Both the position numbers and the translations under genes were made by a program. 64,000 nt of DNA, taken from positions 1,550,001-1,614,000 of the forward strand of contig KN832875.1 of the NCBI GenBank assembly GCA_000827325.1. Reading direction: 5' to 3'. This document shows positions 33,710 through 44,402 of this stretch, piece after piece. The DNA is from Oidiodendron maius Zn (lineage: Eukaryota > Ascomycota > Leotiomycetes > Myxotrichaceae). How positions within the stretch are numbered: position 1 is the stretch's first letter; each line of letters begins with the position of its first letter. A model generated the notes under the pieces. It worked only from the letters and a program-made list of their open reading frames with translations. It did not search any database and was not told where the DNA came from.

Positions 33710-36700
33710 ATGGAGGCCGTCTCTGAAGAGGTGCTGGACGGGAAGTGGGAGGATCTGGATTGGTATGTTTTGCCCTTTACCTTTCTCGCTGCATAGCCTG
33801 GTTTTGAGACGTTGTGAGAGGCGAGAGTGGAGGGAGGAGAGAGAGGAACAAGATAGTGTGTGCTGATTTGATATGATATGTGTAGGGCGATGGGACAGTG
33901 CTTCATGATGGGTTGGGAGGGCACGGAGATCACTAGTCAGATCCGGACGCTGATTGAAGATCACCATGTTGGAGCTGTTTTGCTGACGACGAAGAACTTG
34001 AAAGGTAATTGCTTGTGTTTCTTTATTTGTTAACTATATAACTGCATTTTATGCTTGGAGTCGATCAAAGTTGAAGGCGGTCTGGATGGATTGAGGTCTG
34101 AGGCTGAGAGCTAGATTTCCTCAATCGTGCATGGGTTTCCGGGACTTGACCTATCCCTATGGCCTCTGACCCACTTACTTCGTTGGCGCAGTTGTTTCTG
34201 GCTGGAAATCGTTGCTTCTCTCCCCAATATACCCTTTTGATATCTTTGGATATAGCAACGTGATCAAGACTGACCGCTGCAGGTGCCCATCAGACTGCAC
34301 GGCTGGTACAGGAGCTGCAGACCATCGCCCATCAGGCTGGACATCCCGTCCCTCTGCTCATCGCCCTGGATCAAGAGAATGGCGGAGTCAATAGCCTTTT
34401 CGACGAGGACTATATCTGCCAGTTCCCTAGTGCCATGGGGGTGGCAGCTACCGGATCTCCCGATCTCGCATACGAGGTCTCAAATGCCACGGCCAAAGAA
34501 CTGTCTGCTGTTGGAGTCAATATGATTATGGGCCCGGTGCTTGATGTCCTGACGAATGCGAGGTATCAGCCGTTGGGAGTTCGAGCTACAGGAGATGATC
34601 CACAAGAAGTATCTCAGTATGGCATCGCTGCAATGAATGGGTATAAGGATGCCGGCATTACGACTTGCGGGAAACACTTTCCTTCATATGGGAATCTAGA
34701 TTTCCTTGGGTCGTCTCTTGATATGCCTATCATCACGGAGACTCTAGAACAGTTGAGTTTGAGTGCTTTAGTACCTTTTCGAAATGCCATTCGGGAGGGC
34801 CTGGATGCGATTATGGTGGGTGGGTGCGCTATAGCTAATGCGGGTATGAATTTCTCATCTCGTTCAGGCCATCATCACTAACATTATCAGGCATGAATGT
34901 CATGCACGCCTGCTTGAGTGACCAGGTCGTGGACGACCTCCTGAGAAAGGATCTTGGCTTTAACGGAGTTACCATCTCAGAGTGTCTTGAAATGGATGCT
35001 CTGAGCCACGATATTGGAGTCAGGGGTGGGACTGTCATGGCCGTCGAAGCCGGCTGCGATCTCGTCCTCCTGTGCCGCTCATTCTCAGTCCAGCTTGAAG
35101 CCATCTCTGGACTGAAGCTTGGAGTTGAGAATGATATGATATCACGAGATAGGATCAACTTGTCCCTTACGCGAGTTTTGACGTTGAAGTCAAAATGCAC
35201 GTCCTGGCAGAAGGCCCTTAACCCGCCGGGAATTAGTCTCCTCTCTCAACTTCATCCGAGCCATCTTACACTCTCTACTAAGACATACGACAACTCTATT
35301 ACCGTCATGAGGGACACCGGTCATCTTCTTCCTCTATCGAATACTCGCTACGCCGATGAAGAGCTGCTTCTGCTTACTCCTCTCGTAAAGCCGCTACCAG
35401 CCTCAGCTGAGACGAGAACGCTCGCCGAGTCTAAAGGGGTGCCATCAGAGCATGATAAATGGAACCATAGGTCTTCCATTATGAGCGGCGAGAATGTATT
35501 TCGTGAGCTGGGTCGCTTACTTGCACGACAACGCCATGGAAAACTCCTCCACACGTCATACACAGCAAATGGTGTCAGGCCAGTCCATGAAAATCTTATC
35601 AATAGAGCTGGATGTATCATTGTCGTCACTGCAGATGCCAACAGAAATCTGTATCAGAACGGATTTACAAAGCACGTTGCAATGATGTGTTCCATGCTCA
35701 GTTCCGGCGGAAAGAAGAAATCGTTGATCGTGGTCTCGGTCAGCTCTCCTTATGATTTTGCAATGGATAAATCGATAGGAACGTATATATGTACATTCGA
35801 CTTCACAGAGACTGCCATGGGCGCCCTGGTGCGCGCCTTATTTGGAGAATTCGTTCCCCAAGGCACATTACCTGGGACGCTTAGAAAGAGTAGAAAAGTG
35901 CAAAAGTCAAGGCAGCACTGGCTAGTCGAGAATTGGAATTGGGATCGAGATAATAGAGGATTGCAGGCTCTCATCAAAGCACTGGAGAAGACCGTCCTGC
36001 TAAATCAACAGTCTGGCTTGATAGGGGCCTCTGCTTCAGCATTCTCACTGGTAGGTCTGCCAAATCGGTAAATATCTGTAGACTAACAAATCGCAGCCGT
36101 TTACATCGGCTGAGGAGACAATTGAAGAATCGCATTACGTTGTCCGCAATAGCTCAACCCAAGCGCTCTTCGGTTTCTGCAGTACTTACTACCACCCTGC
36201 CTCTGCAACAGGCATGCTCGGCGCCATCTTCGTTGACCCCTCGAAACGCAATCTCTCCATTGGGCACTCACTACACCAGCGTGCCCTCCGCGGTCTTCTT
36301 CAGAAGCCCCGCATAAAGAAGCTCCAACTAGGTTGTGGACTCCCTTCTATATTCCTCGGTATCCCTATGAGTGATCTGTCTGAGGGCGCACGATTAAAAC
36401 GCTGGTTCGCCACCAATGGGTGGGATATCTCATCGCCAAGACTGCTATATACTCTTACGATAAAAAATCTGAGCAATTGGGCTCCTCCAGAAGGGCTACT
36501 TCAGAGTATCCAGCGCGTGAGCTTTGGGTTTGATCTGATTCATGGCACAGAGAATGCATCTTCGGTCCTAGACCATGTCTCCGCTCATGCCAGTCCTGAG
36601 ATCCAGGGCCTCTATCAGCTAGCCCTGACGGATCCCAAAACATGTGGCATCGTGAGAGCGAAGTCCCCTGTTGATGGTGCGCTGGTTGGGACGGTCATAG

Positions 36701-37011
36701 TCTGCCGCTCGTCGACGTTGCTAGAGACGTACATGCCGGTCCTCCACTCCGATGGATCGGAGGGTGTCGGGGGGATCTTGGCTCCGGTAGTTCCGAGTAG
36801 CCCACAAGCGAGTATCGTGCTGCAAGGTCTTGCGTTGTTGGGGATTAGACAGAATAAGGCGCATAGATGTGCAACCTGCGTGTTGAACTGGGTCGCTGGT
36901 GAGGAGCGGGATGTTCTTCTTTCTATGGGCTTTGATGTTTTGGATGCGTGGGAAGAGTTGAGTTCTGTTTCTGAAAGGGTGAGCCTCATGTCTTCTGGCG
37001 CTGACGAGTAA
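33710..37011 (+). CDS. nag3: GH3 beta-N-acetylglucosaminidase fused to a GNAT-like domain (NAG3 type)
   Basis: Five exons (33710-33762, 33886-34004, 34283-34843, 34891-36050, 36097-37011) join in phase to 935 residues. The first 340 or so form a NagZ-like GH3 barrel: LLIALDQENGGV (substrate loop), GVNMIMGPVLDV, and GITTCGKHFPSYGN, which corresponds to KHFPGHG. LGFNGVTISECLEMDAL corresponds to the nucleophile strand. In bacterial NagZ that strand reads SDDL with Asp as nucleophile; here the position is Glu. A middle region without a clear name follows. Residues from about 630 resemble one or two GNAT acyltransferase folds (MLGAIFVDPSKRNLSIGHSL, GLALLGIRQNKAHRC). No signal peptide is seen, so the protein is probably cytosolic. 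It would free GlcNAc from chito-oligomers or conjugates and so feed the cluster. The family is secure; acetyltransferase activity is only inferred. Confidence 0.92.
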
Positions 37012-38420
37012 AGGGGTAATGCGTGCTGATATGCTTCCATGATCTAGTTTAGTGATATGAGTTTAGGCTAGGTAGTGCAATTTTATACCATTGATCAAAT
37101 GCAAGGTTTAAGATTTTTTCTATTGGGTTGTATTCACTTGTTTGTTCGTATCTTCACCATCACTTTGACGCTTTCTCCTCTTCGTCTTACTCTTTCAAAA
37201 AGTAAAAAAGAATTGAAAATAAGAAACGCGATGCTTATACAAATTAACTGCTCGCTTGTAGTCGAGCGAGCTTCTCTCTCATCCACTTCCTCACCATATA
37301 AATGGTTACCCTTAGTCCTTTCACCCCAAAAGAATATAAAAAATCACAAAAGTAATTGCAGGTCAGACTAGGATCGAACCCAGAACCTCCCCATGTACCT
37401 GCGTCATGGCCCTTCCAACGATAGAGTATACCTCCACTCTAGTGTGGTCGTCCGGGGTCACTTTGTGCGGGAGCGTTCTTCCAATTGAACTATCCGGCCT
37501 GTGCGAGTCTTCACAGAAATGTCTGCGTGTGTTTGTTGAAGACAAATCGTTTATTTTGATATATACTGTATATCTTTTGTACACGGATTTGGAGAAGTGA
37601 ATCTGATGCGAGTGGGAGGCATGCTCTTAGCGCGCCCCAGTGAGAGGGAAGCGAGGTGATGTGATACAGGGAATAGGTACTAGGATGTGCATTACAGAGT
37701 AGATGCTAGACTGCCTTGGGCTGTGCGTCTCTAGGGAACTAAGGCTCTCTGGATCTTGGTAGTTAGATCTGAGTGGGAATTTGTATCAAATATAATTGTG
37801 AAGTTGGAACATGGTATAATCCAGTGCTAGAATGGCATTGAGTTTAGTTTTACATATACAATATAAGTACATTGTTTCAACGTTAAGATCTAATTGATTT
37901 AAAATGCTGTAAAATATATCTATCTACAAAATAATGGAATCTCTGTTCCTGTGAGATCACACCGCATGCGGACAACCCCCGTCGGTGGTAGATTTATATC
38001 ACGTGTCTACGGTCATAGTCCTCCCGAGGCCAGCTTTCAGTCATTCCAGTTCCCCTCCGTGCGGATGAAATGGATTGAATTTTTACCCCAGTTATATTCA
38101 TTCATGGCTAGAATAATGCATCTGGAGATGTGGTTTTATATTTCTCTTCCGCCCGGTAAATTTCTCCACCAATTATTTAACCCTCCATTGCCCCACCATA
38201 GCACGCCTGTTATATATTTCCCCGCTATGGTTTCCTCTGAGTTTGAGGTATAACTATTACCCTAATACCCGAAGCCAGACTCCTCTTTCATGTTTTCTTT
38301 TATACTTTGTCCTTGACTCCTGTTTATTATTCATGCTCCAATTGTCAAATTTCTTGTCTCTTAAACTTAAAAATCCAACCGTGGCGACAGTGGGGTAATC
38401 ACGGCAACGAAGTGAACAAC
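37012..38420. other. intergenic, AT-rich, with a tRNA-like relic
   Basis: This 1.4 kb gap divides the GlcNAc cluster from the L-galactonate dehydratase gene. It is AT-rich at 37070-37350 and 37740-37950. The only structured feature is the degenerate tRNA-like sequence listed separately. The last 150 bases are probably the dehydratase promoter. Confidence 0.5.
37360..37499 (-). pseudogene. tRNA-like sequence with intron-like insert, probably a tRNA pseudogene
   Basis: Read on the minus strand, it begins GGCCGGA TA GTTC AATTGGAA GAAC, a perfect D-arm with invariant A14, G18, G19 and A21. It ends CTGGG TTCGAT CCTAG TCTGACC, a good T-stem and acceptor. Between them lies CTCCC, then about 75 extra bases, then the partner GGGG strand, as in an intron-containing tRNA. 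Three defects stand out: one acceptor mismatch (C3/A70), a six-base T-loop instead of seven, and no U33 before the anticodon. The amino acid cannot be assigned. It may be a decayed gene rather than a working one. Confidence 0.42.
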
Positions 38421-39929
38421 ATGGCAGAAATCACCATCACAGGCTGGGAATGGAAAGATGTTCGATTTCCGACCTCCTTGGACAAGACGGGCTCGGATGC
38501 CATGAATGCAGCTGGAGATTATTCCGCAGCATACTGCATTCTCCAGACCGATTCGAAATATTCCGGTCACGGCATGGTATAACCACCCATTCTTCATCCC
38601 ACGTAAATCGCAGATTAATTACTCCCCTATGTGCTTGAAATGATAACTGATATTCGGTGATTATAATAGACATTCACAATTGGGAGAGGGAACGACATCG
38701 TATGCAAGGCAATCGACCATGTTGCAGATAGAATTAAGGGCAAAACACTCTCATCTCTCGTTAGCAATTGGGGCGAAACATGGAGATACCTGGTCTCGGA
38801 CTCGCAATTGCGCTGGATTGGCCCTGAGAAGGGTGTGATCCACCTAGCTCTCGGAGCTGTGGTCAATGCAATCTGGGATCTTTGGGCGAAGTCTCTCGGC
38901 AAGCCCGTCTGGCGGATTGTGGCCGATATGACGCCAGAAGAATTCGTGAAGTGCATTGATTTCAGGTATATTACTGACGCGATTACACCTGAGGAGGCGG
39001 TTGAGATGTTGAAGGCTGAGGAGGCCGGAAAGGCACAGAGGATCAAGGATGCGGAGGAGAGCAAGGCAGTTCCAGCATATACTACCAGTGCCGGGTGGCT
39101 GGGTTATGGCGAGGAGAAGATGAAGGGGCTGCTGGAGGATACCTTGAGCAAGGGATATAAGCATTTCAAATTGAAGGTCGGCTCGAGTGTTGAGACTGAT
39201 CGACGACGATTAACCATCGCACGAAGTGTAATTGGGTACGACAGAGGAAATATCTTGATGGTGGACGCGAATCAGGTATGTTTTTTTTTTCACTGGTTCA
39301 TTATAAATCATATTTCAGAGACGCTAAGACCAGTAATATAGGTTTGGTCAGTCCCAGAAGCTATAGAATACATGAAAAAGCTCAAGGATTTCAAGCCTTG
39401 GTTTATCGAAGAACCAACATCGCCCGACGACATCCTAGGACACAAAGCGGTTCGAGAAGCGCTCCGCCCCTACGGTATTGGTGTTGCTACTGGCGAGATG
39501 TGCCAGAATCGTGTTATTTTCAAGCAGCTCCTGGCATCTGGTGCTATCGATGTGTGCCAGATTGATGCTTGCCGCATGGGAGGTGTCAATGAAGTTCTAG
39601 CCGTCCTCCTCATGGCCAAAAAGTTCAACACCCCAATTGTTCCTCACTCTGGAGGTGTGGGATTGCCAGAATATACCCAGCATCTGAGTACTATTGACTA
39701 TGTGTGCGTGAGCGGGAAGAAGAGTGTTTTAGAGTACGTGGACCACCTCCATGAGCATTTCGAGCACCCGGCGGTGATCAAGGATGGTTACTACCAAACG
39801 CCAATGGAGCCAGGATATAGTGTCGAAATGAAGCCTGCTAGCATGGTGCAGTTTGGATTCCCTGGAACAGAAGGCAGCTGGTGGAAGAGCGAAGAAGCGA
39901 GACCAATCTTGGAAGGGGTCAAGATTTAG
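38421..39929 (+). CDS. lgd1: L-galactonate dehydratase, enolase superfamily
   Basis: Three exons (38421-38576, 38670-39275, 39342-39929) join in phase to 449 residues. The sequence follows the T. reesei LGD1 / Aspergillus GaaB family closely: SLDKTGSDAMNAAGDYSAAY, MTFTIGRGNDIVC, GPEKGVIHLALGAVVNA. Active-site elements of the mandelate-racemase group are present: the KxK motif in HFKLKVG, the metal ligands in MVDANQ, FIEEPTSP and VATGEMC, and a histidine in IVPHSGGVG. The enzyme removes water from L-galactonate to give 2-keto-3-deoxy-L-galactonate, the second step of the fungal D-galacturonate pathway for pectin sugars. No other gene of that pathway is in the window. It acts in the cytosol. 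L-fuconate dehydratase is a related alternative, but the whole-length agreement favours LGD1. Confidence 0.94.
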
Positions 39930-40434
39930 GGGACAGGAGACGTGGGAAAAGGGGGTCGAGGGTTTTCATGTTGGGCTCTCGTCCGCAGGGCAACGATGGC
40001 ATCCTGTACAACATTCTATGTTGTCTCGTGTAGGCATTCAAAAAGGGGGTCGAGTGGAATCTCGTCCGCAGGGCAACGATGGCATCCTGTATATTTTTTT
40101 GATATCCCGGGTACAGCATATCGTCTGAATTTCTTCATTTTGTCTAATAGCTTTAAATTGAGGTACAATTGCCTTCATACCTAAGCTCCAGACTCGTGTG
40201 TAAATTTTGGGATAAATCTGAGCAACAGGATAAGCGATCCATCACGTGCGTTTTGTTGATAGTATCCGACAGGTCACTCCTTCCGACGTTTCAGGCCCAG
40301 TTCATAACGCAACATCGTCAGATGATGTTATTCACAGTCAATTATAGGTGATAGCACTGGATGCGCTGTCCTGATTTACCGTACTACTCAATTGTATCTC
40401 TTGTATTTCGACATCCCCTTCGCTTCTGCCCGTC
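39930..40434. other. intergenic, with a direct repeat
   Basis: About 500 bases between the dehydratase stop and the next start. Its first part holds the 32-bp direct repeat listed next; the rest shows nothing recognisable and should contain the promoter of the membrane spermine-synthase-fold gene. Confidence 0.5.
39977..40091. repeat. 32-bp direct repeat, 83-base spacing
   Basis: The string tctcgtccgcagggcaacg plus the following 13 bases (atggcatcctgta) occurs at 39977-40008 and again, identical, at 40060-40091. A second shared string (gggggtcgag) stands just before each. It lies in the 3' flank of the dehydratase gene and looks like a recent local duplication. Confidence 0.75.
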
Positions 40435-42299
40435 ATGCCTCGACAAAAAGCTTCGAAAGGCAAAGCGCCGCAGGTATCACAACGGGCCCCAAAATTAACG
40501 AAAGAGAACTTTGAGAAAGAGCTCCAAGACTTGGCATCAAAGGCCAAAGAGGAGACGTGGCAGAAATGGGCCAGAGATCAAATTTGGGTATTGATTAAGG
40601 CTGGCGGCCTTCTCACTTTCGCTGCAGTATATTCAAACGTGTCTCAACTCGCTCTATCACCTGTTTTCGGCTCTATACCAGCTTCCATATGGCATCAGAG
40701 CGGAGTCATAATAGCTTGTTTCCTTGGATGGAGTTTGAATTTGTTTCTTGCCAACAATTTGCCTTACAAGACTGTGAAACTTTTACCAGTTCTTGCGGCA
40801 TATATTCCTATTATGCAGCTCGCCCTTTCAAAGTATAGTGGACTTCTGGGCGCCCTTTATGGGCCTCTAATTATTGAGAGTGTCACTTTCTTCCCTCTAC
40901 TTATGTTGTCCGTATCAAGCACCGCTATCATCTTAGACGATATGGACATGAGCCCCGGCAGGTTTAAGTGGATCACAGATGCACTGCCAGGCATTTTATC
41001 CTACACTTTCTACAAGGTGGTGGAGAATTTTTCGAGAGTCAATCTTCAGGAGATGCTTGTGAAATACTCCTTTTTGAATCGCCTGAACCTTGAGCTGGGA
41101 TTCATTGGGCTATATTCAATAATTGCACCTTCGAATCTGCTCATTTTCACAATCCCTCCGCTCCTCCATACCGTTGTCTTAAACCCTCATGTTACTCTTC
41201 CATGGACAACATATTCTCTAAATGCAACCCTGAATCAGAACGGATGGTCATTACTTGACCGGCAGGAATCACTCACAGGATACCTCTCCGTGATTGAGAA
41301 CAAGAATGTCGGATACAGAGTTATGAGATGTGACCACAGTCTTCTTGGAGGAGAATGGCAGTTATCAGCTACGAAAACCAGCACGAAGGAACCTATTTAT
41401 AGCGTATTTGTTATGTTGGAAGCCGTTAGGCTTGTCGAGGTTTCTCTTAGAGTGCCTGATGAAGAGGCTAGTGCTTTGGTCGTGTAAGTCACCTGTGTTG
41501 GGCGATGAAGATGCGGACTGATCAGGAATAGTGGTTTGGGTATTGGGACAACTCCGGCAGCTTTGATCGCCCATGGAATCAACACCACAATTGTGGAAAT
41601 TGACCCCATTGTCTATCGTTTTGCATCTGAGTATTTCGATCTGCCGTCGAACCATACGGCTGTTATCTCCGATGCTGTATCTTATGCCTCTCTATCCGTA
41701 GCATCGGGGAAAAAGTTCGATTATATTGTTCATGATGTTTTCACCGGCGGTGCAGAGCCAATCGACCTTTTTACCTTTGAATTCCTCCACGACCTTCATT
41801 CTCTGCTCAAACCTAATGGGGTAATAGCTATTGTAAGTTAAAACCTTATTGATTCCAGCCTATGTTAGTTAACTGAACCCCCTAGAACTATGCTGGAGAT
41901 TTCATCCTCCCCTCAACACGCATAGTATTACATACCATCCTCTCCATCTTCCCAACCTGTCGTATCTACCGTGAGTTCGTTGCTCCCTCTTCCTCGATGG
42001 TTGATGTAGACGGGCGAGACTTTACCAACATGGTGATATTCTGCACCAATGCCCCCGACGGAACAATCACCTTTAGAAAACCCGATACTCGAGACTATTT
42101 AGAGAGTCACGCAAGGAGAAAGTTCTTGGTGCCGGAGCATGAGGTTTTGAGAGATGAATTTGCACTTCAGGAGGGTGATGGCGAAGTGCTAAGCCGAAAT
42201 AATACACAGAGGTTTGAGATTTGGCACCACAAAAGTGCATTGGGCCACTGGGCTGTGATGAGAACTGTGCTCCCCGCTGATATCTGGGAGAATTGGTAA
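40435..42299 (+). CDS. membrane-anchored spermine/spermidine-synthase-fold protein
   Basis: Three exons (40435-41483, 41532-41832, 41886-42299) join in phase to 587 residues. A basic amino end is followed by about six hydrophobic segments between residues 50 and 260 (VLIKAGGLLTFAAVYS, GVIIACFLGWSLNLFL, LPVLAAYIPIMQLAL, ALYGPLIIESVTFFPLLML and others). The second half has the Rossmann fold of polyamine synthases: VGLGIGTTPAALIAHG (nucleotide loop), TIVEIDPIVYRFA and YIVHDVFTGGAEP. The aspartates needed for aminopropyl transfer in true spermidine synthase are not evident. Activity as a polyamine synthase is therefore doubtful, and a SAM-dependent methyltransferase-like role is possible. Proteins with this layout are widespread in ascomycetes but uncharacterised as far as I know. 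The gene structure is secure; the function is open. Confidence 0.85.
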
Positions 42300-42818
42300 A
42301 CGGATCAGGAGAAACGTACAACGTTCCTAGAGCAGGAATGAAATAAAAATGGGCGGCAAAGCAAGGAGAGTAAGTGAATAGTATAGGTATTAGGGCTATG
42401 GCATACATGATAGCGCTGCATCACAACATGCATCCGCAGCCTGTGGTGAAGGTGTCTTAATGCTCGCTACTGAAACAACTTGAAAGTGATTATAAACTAT
42501 ACACTATCACTCAATGCCTGGTCTTAAATACGCCTCAGACGTGACTTCTTTCAAACTTACAATTAGGCACGCACAGCAGAATCGATAGTCAAATGAACTT
42601 TGGAAGTTTTGGTAAAACTTTAGTGGATATCAATTCTCTCAGAGAATAATATATTATATATATATTCGGAAGGCATGAATAAACTCCCCCAATTCCCCTC
42701 CTCTACAGATAAATCCCAACTCCACACCCCACCCCAGAGACCCAGAGAGATTCCAAGCCAAAAGAAATCTTTCTGAGCTGAACCACCTAGACCCCCCTTC
42801 CAATCCCCATTGACAGGT
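42300..42818. other. intergenic, convergent 3' region
   Basis: About 520 bases between two converging stops. It is AT-rich near 42640-42665, with a TA-repeat string, and pyrimidine-rich after 42680. No gene seen. Confidence 0.5.
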
Positions 42819-44402
42819 CTAGTACCCGCTATCCCAGATATCGTCCTCTACCAACTCAGGACTCTGCACTATCCCGAGTTTTTTCTCCTGCTTCTTCATC
42901 ATCTTGCGATCCTCCTTGGTGACCAATCTGGGTGTGACGGGAATCACTGGAGAGAAGGGCTGGTAGGGGCTATACGGAACTGCACCCGGGCTCCACGGCA
43001 TGCCGCCAGTCCTCAAGCCTCCCGTTGCGGGTCCTCGACTGGGATCTGTCGGCTTGCGCTCAAATACCGTGGTCTTGGTAGATTGCTGGAAGGAGGAGTA
43101 AGAGGGGGAGGTCAAGGCGGGCTCGAATTGACGGAAGGGAAGTTGGCGTGTTGAAGATGCAGCGCTGCTGGGAGTGGCGCTGTAGGTGCTCGGTGCAAAG
43201 TGAGACTGCTGCGGTTTGGGAGAAGAAGGGAGGCTGGGCCCGGAGATCTGAGATGCGAAGCTCACGGGTGTGGTTGTCTTTTTGGGGAAAACAGACTGTG
43301 CGCCTGGGCCAAACGGCTCGAGTTGCTCTGCAATCGTTCTGGTCTGACTGGCGATTGAACCTTGTGAGTTCTGGCGTCCTGCCGGCTGGAAGGGGGCTTG
43401 GTCGGTTGGAACCGGTGGTGGCGGTGGGGGAGCATAGAATCGTGGCGAGAGAGGCTCACGCTCCTCTGCGGTGCTCCTCTGATGATATGTTGGACCTCTG
43501 GGAGACTGAAGAGGGCTTGAAATTTGCATTTCCTTCTTAAATGAAGATTTTCTCGGCGAGATTATGGAGGAGATGATTGATGAGGCTCGAGAAGACTTGC
43601 TCGGCTTCTCCTCTGACAGCATAATATTTGCCGGGCGCGGTTTCTCGATCTTCTTCGAGGGAGATCCGATGCGCTTAGGATTAGGGAGAGGCGGTGGACC
43701 TACTCCTCGCAATTGCGCTGGAGGGGGTAGGTCCTCGACGGATATACCGGCCGCCTTTGCGTCCTCCTGCTCCATGACGTGCGCATATATGCTCTCTAAG
43801 TCTCGCGCCATTAGGCCTTGGTCTCTTTCTACAATTCGATAGTCGACGTTTGGATCGCCAGAGCCGGGTGACGCTGTTGGTGAGTACGGGGATGTGGTGG
43901 ACCGCGGCGATGATGGGGGGAAAACGTAGGGATTCGGGCCACCGTTCTCTTGTGGGCTCTTCTCTTGTGTCGGCCAGGAGAAATTGGTTTGGACACGGAG
44001 TGGGCTGACTGGGCTGGTGTCTTGCAGACTGGTTCCGAAGGCGAGATTTGGGCCAACGATGTTGGTCGCTAGCATCTCAATATCCCGATTCTTGTACGGA
44101 ACCTCGATTAGCTGACGGACTTTCCTGCGCGCCAGAAAGATCCCGATTGCAACGACAATGAGCGAAAGGAGGTAGGCCCCGACTATGCCACTGATCTGGG
44201 CTGGAAGTAGCGCCTTGTTCCTCGAAGCTCCAGCTGAGAGAGGCGGGCCGTCAGCGGGTGGTGGAGCGGGACCCCAATCGATATTTAGAGGGTTGCTCCT
44301 TTGCACATTCGTCGAGAGGTCGGCGGAGGTTATATCGATCCAGAGCAGCAGGAGCAGGATCGATTGCACGGAGAAGGTTGTCTCAGCTCCAGCATGCATC
44401 AT
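42819..44402 (-). CDS. single-pass membrane protein with long proline/serine-rich cytosolic tail
   Basis: A single exon of 527 residues from the ATG at 44402 (MMHAGAETTF). The amino end is a signal peptide (SVQSILLLLLWIDITSA). A short proline-rich outer segment follows, then one membrane span near residue 78 (GIVGAYLLSLIVVAIGIFLA) and basic residues (RRKVRQ), giving a type I topology. The remaining 400 or so residues are disordered and rich in Pro, Ser and Lys, with polyproline (YAPPPPPPPV) and many SP/TP sites that suit kinase or SH3 partners. The last residues (VEDDIWDSGY) look like a conserved terminal motif. I do not recognise a named family. By shape it could be a cell-surface sensor or polarity protein; that is a guess. 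Confidence 0.78.
   Translation of the reverse strand: MMHAGAETTFSVQSILLLLLWIDITSADLSTNVQRSNPLNIDWGPAPPPADGPPLSAGASRNKALLPAQISGIVGAYLLSLIVVAIGIFLARRKVRQLIEVPYKNRDIEMLATNIVGPNLAFGTSLQDTSPVSPLRVQTNFSWPTQEKSPQENGGPNPYVFPPSSPRSTTSPYSPTASPGSGDPNVDYRIVERDQGLMARDLESIYAHVMEQEDAKAAGISVEDLPPPAQLRGVGPPPLPNPKRIGSPSKKIEKPRPANIMLSEEKPSKSSRASSIISSIISPRKSSFKKEMQISSPLQSPRGPTYHQRSTAEEREPLSPRFYAPPPPPPVPTDQAPFQPAGRQNSQGSIASQTRTIAEQLEPFGPGAQSVFPKKTTTPVSFASQISGPSLPSSPKPQQSHFAPSTYSATPSSAASSTRQLPFRQFEPALTSPSYSSFQQSTKTTVFERKPTDPSRGPATGGLRTGGMPWSPGAVPYSPYQPFSPVIPVTPRLVTKEDRKMMKKQEKKLGIVQSPELVEDDIWDSGY

Noticed and set aside
42819-43540. Plus-strand open frames opposite the proline-rich membrane protein
   Set aside because: They mirror the low-complexity proline/serine codons of the real gene on the minus strand.
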